Shown here in pieces: positions 42,599-54,700 of a DNA stretch of 64,000 nt (its first letter is position 1; the number at the start of each line of letters is the position of its first letter). The notes under the pieces are model-generated. The model worked only from the letters and a program-made list of their open reading frames with translations, had not been told where the DNA came from and ran no database searches. Source of the DNA: Liolophura sinensis (Eukaryota > Mollusca > Polyplacophora > Chitonida > Chitonidae). The stretch is taken from positions 5,208,001-5,272,000 of the forward strand of contig NC_088307.1 of NCBI RefSeq assembly GCF_032854445.1, read 5' to 3'. The position numbers and the translations under genes were made by a program.

Positions 42599-42743
42599 AT
42601 GACAACAGATGCAAGAAACGACCAAGTGTTGCGCTGCCCGAGTTGTAGTCGATGTCAGGAGCCCATGGGGCGGTGCGTGAGCTGTAACCGGTTCCTTCCC
42701 ACAACAGCCTCCCCCAGAGAGCCGAAAGCCTGTATGACATGCA
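42599..42743 (+). CDS. Coiled-coil gene exon 1: Cys-rich N-terminus
   Basis: Starts ATGACAACAGATGC and encodes MTTDARNDQVLRCPSCSRCQ, then CVSCNRFLP, ending CMTC + A|gtgagt. Seven of the ten N-terminal cysteines are here. The start is chosen because an in-frame TAA lies six codons upstream and because the frame continues through all later exons. Confidence 0.82.
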
Positions 42744-45700
42744 GTGAGTATGAATGATGGATGCACTTATCCCAAAATGTCCAAACTTGTCCAAACACCC
42801 TAGACAAGGACATGAGTTGAAAAAAAAATTTATCATTTCAGTTGACAGTGAGGGCCTGATAGATATTGGTTTGCATTTTATAAAACAAAACACCTGCTCT
42901 GACATTCTTAAACCCTTGATGCTTTGTACGCCATATTGTTTGACATTACATTGTCTGTCAACATATTTTGTTATATGCATTTTAGACGTTATCAACGTAT
43001 GCAATATATTTCATGTATTCATGTATTTATTCACTTGAATGTTGTTTAACATCATATAAGCAGGAATTTTTCACATGTATGATGGCGGTCAGTATTTTTT
43101 GAGTGGTGGAAACCGAAGTGCCGAGGTAAACCACCGACCTTTGACAATTTACCGTCGAACTTTCCACAAAACATGTTAAGAAGCAAAATAAATTGTCCAT
43201 GTGCTACTTCAATTACCAGTCGCAAAAATTGTGTGCAAATGTTCAGAAAAAGTATATCCCTTTGAGAAATTGATTTTTTACTTATTTCGTTTCTAATTTT
43301 TACACTTACTTGAGGGTAATTTTATTTGAAATTTAAGACGAGCTTTGTGCACAATATTTATGTATATACGTCACATGACAGGTCCCTTTATACTCTTAGT
43401 TCTTGACAAGCCTTTAAGTAATACATTATGCTACATATAAAATAACATATGTAAAAATGACATTTTGAATTTGAAAACGTGGTTTGGACCGAGAAAAGAA
43501 TTAACTATCGCTATCCAACACTACAAGTATATGCTCCGCAAAGAGCCCCTTAGAATTCGAGCCCCAGGATCACGAAGCGATCCTAGACTTAAGTCCAAAC
43601 TTCAGTCATTAGATTTGGTATGTTCCTTCCCGTTATTTTAACTGAAATTCGTTGTAAAATAATTAACCAAAAATTTACGTTTCCAAGCAAAATTTTCATC
43701 TTTTAATATGAGTAACAAACAATTTTAAAGTGATTTGAAATTTTAACTTAATTTTAAGATTGCTTCGTGATCCCGGTGCCAGATATACATGGCCCGCATT
43801 TATCAAACATCTTAAGACTTAAGTCAAAATTTTAAACACAGCTACGATTAAACTGTTTGTTCTGTACGGTAGAACAATGTACGAACCCGAGTTCTTGCCT
43901 GTTTTCAGTTATCCTTTATAAGGATAACTTTATAACTTTAAAGTTGCTTTATGAATACGAGCGCTGAACATAATTCTCCTCAAGAAAAATTCATGTATCT
44001 TAGGCCTTCTCTTCAGGCCTTGTCATGAAATCATTTTCTTCAGGCCTTGTCATGAAGTCATTTTCTTCAGGCCTTGTCATGAACAGTCATTTTCTTCAAG
44101 CCTCGTCATGAACAGTCATTTTCTTCAGGCCTTGTCAGGAACAGTTATTTTCTTCAGGCCTTGTCATGAACAGTCATTTTCTTCAAGCCTCGTCATGAAC
44201 AGTCATTTTCTTCAGGCCTTGTCAGGAACAGTTATTTTCTTCAGGCCTTGTCATGAACAGTCATTTTCTTCAGGCCTTGTCATGAACAGTTATTTTCCTC
44301 AAGCCTTGTCATGAACAGTCATTTTCTTCAGGCCTCGTCATGAACAGTCATTTTCTTCAGGCCTTGTCATGAACAGTTATTTTCCTCAAGCCTTGTCATG
44401 AACAGTTAGTTTCCTCAAGACTTGTCATGAACAGTTATTTTCTTCAGGCCTCGTCATGAACAGTCATTTTCTTCAGGCCTTGTCATGAACAGTTATTTTC
44501 CTCAAGCCTTGTCATGAACAGTCATTTTCTTCAGGCCTTGTCATGAACAGTCATTTTCTTCAAGCCTTATCATGAACAGTTGTTTTCCTCAAGCCTTATC
44601 ATGAACAGTCATTTTCTTCAAGCCTCGTCATGAACAGTCATTTTCTTCAAGCCTCGTCATGAACAGTCATTTTCTTCAAGCCTCGTCATGAACAGTCATT
44701 TTCTTCAGGCCTTATCATGAACAGTTATTTTCCTCAAGCCTTGTCATGAACAGTCATTTTCTTCAGGCCTTGTCATGAACAGTCATTTTCTTCAGGCCTT
44801 GTCATGAACAGTTATTTTCCTCAAGCCTTGTCATGAACAGCCATTTTCTTCAGGCCTCGTCATGAACAGTCATTTTCTTCAGGCCTTGTCATGAACAGTC
44901 ATTTTCTTCAGGCCTTGTCATGAACAGTTATTTTCTTCAAGCATTGTCATGAACAGTTATTTTCTTCAAGCCTTGTCATGAACACTTATGTAGAATATTA
45001 GCTGAGGCGCGATTAAAATGTCAAGCTGTCGTCTAAATTTTACTTTTATTATCGTCCAACTTTGATTCAACGTAATTTCTTTTTTGTTTTTCTTTCTAGC
45101 ATTATGCAGTTTTTGATTTCGTCTTATTCCCTTTTCATTGCCATTTTATCTTGCAGCTCTTTGTGATTGTGCCGAGGTGGGCTGTTTCGGTCGAAAGAAA
45201 CATGAAAGGCGGCATCTCATCAGTGAGTATAGATATCAGGCCGACATGAAGCCCATGGTTCAAATTGTATTACCTGTTAAATGAGACTGGCTGTAACATG
45301 AGGTTGGTGATGGGTTTCTGTCCGGTTCCCTTCCAGCATGACACATGCCGCCGTCGTAGAAGTGAAATATTCCTGCGTACGACACAAAACACCAATCAAA
45401 TAATTAAATGAAGTTTGTGGAAAGTAGCCCTCTCTATTAATCGACTATTTTGTGATGATTTTTTTTCTCTGTAAACTTTATCAGCCGAGACCTTAAAAAA
45501 TACATAAACATTTGCTTTAGTTCGTAATATACAGTTTTAACGTGTGAAAGTGCAAGAAGCTTTCTTCTTGTGTTGTAAAAATGGCTGTAACAACCCGCCA
45601 TTAAATCCGGAGTTTACATATCCTGCAATGGTGATATTTGTCAAAACAACTTTGTGAGGGGAAGAGCCCGAATCGGGGGCACTGAGCTGGTTCTGCGTTC

Positions 45701-48700
45701 CTAATATGTTCATTAATGACATCATTTCCGAAAATTTCCGATGATTGACGGAAAATATGCATAAAAAATGGAGGGGTTATTAAGAGATACCCAATACGCC
45801 TTGTTTTTTTTTTTTTTTTTTTTTTTTGAGGGGGCTGTCTCACCATATTTTTGCAACTTCATTTCCCTTAAATCCATAATCTGTGTTTCAGAGTTTCTTT
45901 CATGTACCTCTTAAGTCAAGTCTTCTTTGCGACTGTCCCCTTCTGTTATACAGGGTCTCACGGTGAGATGGTGGCGGCCATGTCTAACGTCTCCCACGTC
46001 AACGCCACGTTACTGGATCGCGTCAGCAGCGCTGAGGAGAAGGCACGGGAACTGGAGAATAAGTTTGCTCACATGGAGATGGAAGTGGCTAGGAAAGAAG
46101 GTCAGGTAACATTTTGTGTAAAATGTTATGTAAATATCCTCACCGATCAAATAAATAAATAAATAAATAAATACCGGTAGTAATTCCACTGCATAAACTG
46201 TGTGAAAGGGACCACCGGAATTTAGCGCATTTAATTTGTATCCTTTTCTAAAACAACCCAAATGTTACGGGTAAACTTTGGTTAGGCAACAAAATATTCA
46301 GTATTTAATTAAATATATAAATGACAGGTTTGTGTCGATCCACGGAAGCCACTGTTGAAAGTTGCCGGAAGGAAAACGCTAAATTGCGTGAGGAGCTCTA
46401 CATGTTACGTCAGCAGAAGGATGACGTCACGGAGGAGAACAATCGAATGAAGCATTCCATTCAGGAACTGAAAGAGTTGTCCTTCAACGCCCAGGCTGAG
46501 CTCAGCAATGTCAGGGGTACGTGCACGAAAATGTGGACCGGGGTCCAATTCAAGCCTTGTCATTTGTTTGTTCTATTTGTTTGCTTATTTCAGTACATTG
46601 GAAATGCATGCTTGCACGGACACGATTCAACAACTTTACATAGTTAATAGGATATATCGGCGAGTTTTCCTCTCACAACGGGTGGTGCAAGTGTGAATTA
46701 AGACTTGCACGTCATAAGTCTTTTGTTTGGCGACGTGAAACATGTGACGTGTTGCGTTTTCATCTATGACGTATATGATCACTGTGACGTCACGCTGTTG
46801 AAGCTGCAGTGGAGCTTGTTTGGTTCCCTGACTATGCCGTGTACCTTGTTGTCTGGTTCCCTGTCCATGACGTCAGAATCCGCTAATCGTTTCACATTCA
46901 TGGTACGCCGAATACGTCAGGGAACCAGAATAACTATGTACATTAGCGCCATTGGCGCCACTTGACGTCAGCGGGAAGGAAGCGGCCAGCAGTGGAACGC
47001 TCAACGTCTGCGAAATTACGTGATACGATCCACTTCTGACTTCTGTCGGTATCCCGTTTTAAGAAATCATAAATCATGTGTTTTTTTCTTTTTTTATATG
47101 TTTAAGTGCCCCTAAAATTTATTTAAAGACATCTGAGAGTACAGATCCCAAACGATGTAATGAATAGTTTTATGACCCGAATGGAATCATTGTTTTTGCG
47201 CGCAATGCTTTCTGGTGTCATTATGAGATATTACAAAGCTGAAAAAGTTAATTTGACGTTATATTTACAGCCGCTTTGGGGAAGACAAGCAATTGCTTGG
47301 AAACGACAAGTAGGAACAGAGATGTTCTGTCGTCAGAGAAACAAAGTCTAGTGTCCCAAATCAGCCGAATCCAACACGAGCTGGAGGTGGCGCTGAAGAA
47401 AAAACACGAATTGTCAGGTACACACCCGGAGAGAAACCACGTGACTTGATAAAACACGGCTTGCTCAGACGTTGATCCGTTTATCGAAAAGCATCAATTG
47501 TTTAAAATAGCAATTTAATTCTTTGGCTTCCATAGCTTATATATAGAGCTCATGAACGTCCACTACCTCGTCATCATCGTTAAGTAAGCTATACATAGGC
47601 CCCCATAGCCTGTAAAATATCAACACATTTAAAGGTGTCAGGTCTTCCTTTTATGCAGATTAGCGGCTTTCAACCCCATATATTTGACTATGTTGTTTTT
47701 TATTTGTTGTTTGTACAATTTGTTGTGTAAGGCATTTCATCTATTTAGCCTGATTTATTTTCTCTCGTTTCTTTCTGAGTATAGCTGTTTTCACTGGACA
47801 TTTTAGTCTGACAGATTTAACTTTGATGTTTTGTACAATATTATTTCTTGTTTTAATAACGCATTTCATCTATTAAGACATTGTTGATAATCACGCGGAT
47901 GAACGTGAGAAGTTGGAGGCGGAGCTGAAAAAGCTGCGAACAAGCTTGGCGGAAGTGATCGATGAGAAGGACAGGAACGAAAAAGAGGCTCGATGTAACA
48001 CTAACTTCCTTCAGCGAGAACTCTGCAAACTGGCCGGTAAGTGATGGGGAAATTATCCCTTCAGCGGGAACAGTGCAAACTGGCCGGTAAGTGATGGGGA
48101 AACTATTTCTTCAGCGAGAACTCTGCAAACTGGCCGGTAAGTGATGGGGAAATTATTCCTTCAGCGAGAACTTTGCAAACTGGCCGGTAAGTGGTGGGGA
48201 AACTATTCCTTCAGCGAGAACTTTGCAAACTGGCCGGTAAGTGATGGGGAAATTATTCCTTCAGCGAGAACTCTGCAAACTGGCCGGTAAGTGATCGGGA
48301 AATTATTCCTTCAGCGAGAACTCTGCAAACTGGCCGGTAAATGATGGGGAAACTATTCCTTCAGCGAGAACTCAGCAAACTGGCCGGTAAGTAATGGGGA
48401 AATTATTCCTTCAGCGAGAACTTTGCAAACTGGACGGTAAGTGATGGGGAAACTATTCCTTCAGCGAGAACTCTGCAAACTGGCCGGTAAGTGATGGGGA
48501 AACTATTCCTTCAGCGAGAACTTTGCAAACTGGCCGGTAAGTGATGGGGAAATTATTCCTTCAGCGAGAACTTTGCAAACTGGCCGGTAAGTGATGGGGA
48601 AACTATTCCTTCAGCGAGAACTTTGCAAACTGGCCGGTAAGTGATGGGGAAACTATTCCTTCAGCGAGAACTTTGCAAACTGGCCGGTAAGTGATGGGGA

Positions 48701-51700
48701 AACTATTCCTTCAGCGAGAACTTTGCAAACTGACCGGTAAGTGGTGGGGAAATTATTCCTTCAGCGCGAACTCTGCAAGCTTGCAGGTAAATGATGGGGA
48801 AACTATTCCTTCAGCGAGAACTCTGCAAGCTTGCAGGTAAGTGATGGGGAAACTATTCCTTCAGCGAGAACTCTGCAAACTGGCCGGTAAATGATGGGGA
48901 AATTATTCCTTCAGCGAGAACTTTGCAAACTGGACGGTAAGTGATGGGGAAACTATTCCTTCAGCGAGAACTCTGCAAACTGGCTGGTAAATGATGGGGA
49001 AACTATTCCTTCAGCGAGAACTTTGCAAACTGGCCGGTAAGTGATGGGGAAATTATTCCTTCAGCGAGAACTTTGCAAACTGGCCGGTAAGTGATGGGGA
49101 AATTATTCCTTCAGCGAGAACTCTGCAAACTGGCCGGTAAATGATGGGGAAACTATTCCTTCAGCGAGAACTCTGCAAACTGGCCGGTAAATGATGGGGA
49201 AACTATTCCTTCAGCGAGAACTCTGCAAACTGGCCGGTAAATGATGGGGAAACTATTCCTTCAGCGAGAACTTTGCAAACTGGCCGGTAAGTGATGGGGA
49301 AACTATTCCTTCAGCGAGAACTCTGCAAGCTTGCAGGTAAATGATGGGGAAACTATTCCTTCAGCGAGAACTTTGCAAACTGGCCGGTAAATGATGGGGA
49401 AACTATTCCTTCAGCGAGAACTCTGCAAACTGGCCGGTAAATGATGGGGAAACTATTCCTTCAGCGAGAACTTTGCAAACTGGCCGGTAAGTGATGGGGA
49501 AACTATTCCTTCAGCGAGAACTCTGCAAGCTTGCAGGTAAATGATGGGGAAACTATTCCTTCAGCGAGAACTCTGCAAACTGGCCGGTAAGTGATGGGGA
49601 AACTATTCCTTCAGCGAGAACTTTGCAAACTGGCTGGTAAGTGATGGGGAAATTATTCCTTCAGCGAGAACTTTGCAAACTGGCCGGTAAGTGATGGGGA
49701 AACTATTCCTTCAGCGAGAACTCTGCAAACTGGCTGGTAAGTGATGGGGAAACTATTCCTTCAGCGAGAACTTTGCAAACTGGCCGGTAAATGATGGGGA
49801 AATTATTCCTTCAGCGAGAACTTTGCAAACTGGCCGGTAAGTGATGGGGAAACTATTCCTTCAGCGAGAACTTTGCAAACTGACCGGTAAATGATGGGGA
49901 AATTATTCCTTCAGCGAGAACTTTGCAAGCTTGCAGGTAAGTGATGGGGAAACTATTCCTTCAGCGAGAACTTTGCAAACCGGCCGGTAAATGATGGGGA
50001 AACTATTCCTTCAGCGAGAACTTTGCAAACTGGCCGGTAAATGATGGGGAAACTATTCCTTCAGCGAGAACTCTGCAAGCTTTCAGGAAAGTGATGAGGA
50101 AATTAGGAGGTAGTAGCCATTGACGTGTAGTTCCATTAGCCACTGACCAAAGCCGCCACTGCGCCACCGAGCCTGACATCTGTGGAGCCACGGTGACGTG
50201 TATTGGGACGTCAATCTGTGTCCACTGGCGGTCAGATCGACGAATGGAACGTACCTCTATCGTCCGTTCTCTAGAGTGTCTTGTACCTTTGACATCTGTT
50301 CCACACAATGGTCGGTTATTTTGGAATCTGTTCCACGATATGACAAGCTATGAATGCAATTTGCACAATAGTTGGTTAGTATGACACCCATTCCACAAAA
50401 CAGCTGCAAGTTTAGTTTGGAATTCATTCTGCAAATGGAACGTGGAAAGGTAAATACTGAATACAAACAGTTTTTTTGGACAGCATAATAAAAAAGAAAT
50501 TTATTGTAAAATCCACTCAAAAATAAATAAATAAATAAAAATAAAAAAAAAACATAAAAACACTATTCAGTTAGGCTTGGTGTTATATGTTTTAAATTGA
50601 TTATAAACTGGGAATCCGTTCTCAAAAATGCTTAAATCCATTCTACATGATAAGGTGTACATTTGGCGTCCATTCTGGAAAATTGCTAGCGGAAATCATG
50701 TACTAAATGGATGACTATCTCTAACAACACTTTTAGGTGCTGATTACTAACACGCATTGCGGCCAATAACTGAGCGATTTGTAACAAGAAAATCGCAGTT
50801 TGGTGATTGGTTGATTTTATCCAATGAATGCCTGCTTCACAATCGAATTTAAAAGGTTTTGATTCAACGTGCATGAATGACAAAAATATAGATTTTCAAA
50901 AATGGCATCATTTTTATCGGATTTCAGAAAGGTTCAAGAGACGTCAAAGGTTGATTGAGAGGCTTACAGCGGACAAGGAAAACCTGATGGTATGTTGAGT
51001 AGTCATAGTCAAAAAGCGCATGCGTCAGCGGACGTTTCCGAACACCGAATACACCAGTCATAAAACGTTGCTGTAGCGAACGGGTTAACAGAATATCCCA
51101 CGCATACCCTGTGCATTCCTAATGATTGTCTTTTCAGTGACATTAATAAATTATTTGTTATTAAACTGACTGTCTTTTAGAATCAACGCAAAGTGAAAAT
51201 GGATTGCAATATCAAAAGAATGGTGAGATTGTGGGACAGGTTCTGTGTGAGGCATTCGCGTTCATGATAAGCCCCTTAAACTCCCGGCCATCGACATGCT
51301 CATCGACGGTTCTTGGCATTTATTTCATGAAATATCAGTTAAAGTTTGAATCACTATAAGCTATTTATTGCGGTAGTCTTTTATCAAAGAGAAATTCCGT
51401 GGCGACTTTTCCCTTTGAGGAAAATGGCGATTGATTTTCATGTTGGTTACGTCTCCATGTACAGAGGTCCACGTGATCAGATTCCTGCGTTCTGAATGGG
51501 CTATTGGGAAAAAATTCAAACCAGAATGAAAATTACTTTGATTGGTGGATAGAGGTGTGGGTCAGTCAACAATATATAAATGGGGATCTCCGTGGCCTAG
51601 CGGTTAGCGTGCTAGCATAGCGCAATGACCCAAGAGCCCCCAAGAGTTCTGCCGGATTTCCTCTCACCATAATGATGGTAGACGTCGTATACGTGAATTA

Positions 51701-54700
51701 TTCTTGACTGAACGGCGTAAATCTGAAATCAAATAAATTAATCAGTATATAAATGGACGGAGAATATCCTAAGGCAGGGACAGCCTCGACTCTAATTAAA
51801 GTCGAGCTGTGAAGACTTTTGGGACAAATTCACCAAATTCACTGATGAACTAGGGCTTTCTTTTAAATTCAAATTTTCAGGTTTAGATCAGCAGAAATTA
51901 CAGGCTACATCTATTATCGGGAAAGGCCGTCGTGGCTTATAATTGTGTTTATGATTCTTGTACACAGGAAAAGCTAGCCTTTAAGTCTATGTATACATCA
52001 ATTTTCATCAACAGGACTCCCTTCGTCAGAGGACCTCAATGTTCGATACAATGCACACCAGCTGTCACCGACATGTTGGTTCACAGTGCGGGGTGCCAGA
52101 AACATGTGGACAAATCAAAGGTAGGCCTACGTATGTAGACTCGAGACAGATTTAACCTCACACTCCTTACAGCGCATGCACGCTCTCTACGTTTGCTTTA
52201 CATCACTGCCACCACTAGACAAGCTTGACCTTTGGAGCCCGTGCGACGCTCGTAGGCTTGTTTAGACTTAGCCTCGACAGCCTCGGTGTTTTCGGGCGGG
52301 CTATTTAATCAGCATTCAGCAATAAAATTGTTTCAGGTGTTGATTAGAATAATGACCACAGTGTCCCCGTCGTTGTTCAAGATTTTTGTACAAACTTTGG
52401 TAGTGGTGACAGTGATGTCAAGCGAACGCAAGGAACGGGCATGCGCTGTAAAGAGTATGGTTTGACCTCTTGAGCAGGTTCTGTAAAGTTGAAATTGTCA
52501 TAGAATTGGCGGTCAAAATATTCTGGATTTGATGCATATATTTATTAGAAATGTACATGCGCATGCGCAATCTTAGATGCACTTGCGGATTCGTCCCCAT
52601 AAACTGTGGGAAGCAACATTGGTCAGATTAGTTTCAAACATACAGAATGTAAATTCATTACTTTATTCAATATTATTTTCTCTTTTAAACCCACAATTAT
52701 ATATATTCGTATACTTTGTTCTTCATAACACCATATAATTGTATATAACAACAGTTTTAATAACTGAAATGGAAGGCTTAAAACTTTATAAAAAAAAATA
52801 ATAAAACCCTGGTCTCAACCTGTCAGCTGGTTTTGTTATATATAAAGATACAAGTAGCTTTACGTTTTTGCCTCAATACACCGAGAAAACTACTACTCCA
52901 GCTGGGTTTCTGTATTACTTTTCACGTTCATAGGACTGATTTGTTTAATGAACGGAACTTTTCCGGTAAATTAACGCAATGTGTCCATGGCATGTTTTCC
53001 TAAGGACATCTTTCTTTTTTTCTTCTTCCACCGGTGTGAGGTGGAAAACATAAACATTGTAACTGCAACTTTGTTTCCGTTATAATTGATGTTTTACCGT
53101 TTCAAATGCTCAGTTAAATTCAAAGTAAGGTACATTGCTAAAAGTTTTAATGGCAATGTTTTTTTCAGTTTCAACTTGCGACGAAAATCTGAACACAAAG
53201 GTACGTAACATATCACATATATGACAGATATATCCGTCTGAGAAGTATGTACGCCTGAATTACAACTGTTCAAGGCCCCAGGCCAGTGGGGTCGAAGGCT
53301 CGAATCCAGCTCACGACGATTTGACTGCGGTTTGAAGTTATGAGATCTGTCAGGTACCAAGCCAGGAGCGGTGGTAGGCTTATATATACCAAGAGCAATC
53401 TGGTTTGTTCCGCTCAAAAGCTTGACCACCCCCAAACAAGTGAAAAAAATATAATGAATGCAGTGTTAAAAATAAATAAATCAAGAAATCATGGTGTGAT
53501 GTCTATGCCAAAAAGCAACAGTTTTCAACAATACGCATGTATATATTGGTCATCTTCTTCATGCATGTCTTTCTCATGTCGACATATATTTAACGCTGCC
53601 TCACTGGAACGCTGTGCATTACACCCATCAGCACACATTGCACTGCCATCGGGCCGATTAGCGCAAGGTCCATCACCTTACCCTGAGTGCCAAACCAAGG
53701 GAGTATCAAAATCGCCAGTTTTATTATGTTTGGCTTGACATCGGCCGACGTAATTTTCGGAACTCAACTTTCCTTAAAGACAATGGATAAACCTGGCGGC
53801 AAAAGCTTTAAAAATGATTTATATAAATACAGACCTCTTGAATATCACTTCTGTGCTTTTCAAAATATTTTAAAAACAATACCCCATTCGTCTATGTCTC
53901 TGTGTAGATCTTGGATCTCCAGTTACAACTTGACCGTAAGGAGGGGCTTATCAGAGCACTTGAGGACAGAGTCCTCCAACACGAACCGGACTTCTCCATC
54001 AACACGGACGAGGAAACGTTTTTGTATAGGGACGATCTCAGGGGAGACCATTCCCCGACCACATCACGGCCTGCTAAGGTCCCCAGCACCTCCACGCCAC
54101 TCCGCAACTTTCACCTCCAGGCCCCCGATAAAGCCAGTTTGAAAGACTCATTTGTCGGTAAGATATGTGCTTGCATGCAGCGTGTGTATAAACCCGGGAA
54201 CACACTAGACGGATTTTTTCGCTCGTACAGGCGTATTTTGTGAAGTTCTGAAAAATCCACGAAGTGTATTCGCACCGGCTACGGCGTATTTTGCTGGCGA
54301 TCTTGTCCGCCCAAAAATTCGCTTGGATCAAACATATCAGATACTTGCGAAGAAATACGCCGGCGATTTTCACTCTGTCCCCTCCACTGAATTTCGACGA
54401 TCGGGACATTCGAGTTGACCAATCAAACATCGCGTTATTGTGTTGACCTGTGACATTTTGTTTGTGTCACATGGTTTACTAGTGAAATATTCTTCAGTAC
54501 GGCGTAAAAAACCAAACAAACAAACAAAACAAAACACATGGTTTACTAGAGCAATCAAGTTCATCCCTACAAGCGAAAAAAATCCGCCTAGTGTGTCGTT
54601 GGCTTAAGTATTGAAACAGAATGCGGCCTTGCAGACGTTACACATCATGTCTACATACTAATAGAAACAGTGATATGACGGACTCATTTTACGAAAAAAC

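Noticed and set aside
44001-50096. CRISPR-like appearance of regularly spaced repeats
   Set aside because: The units are direct tandem copies without unique spacers, in introns of a eukaryotic gene; they are minisatellites.
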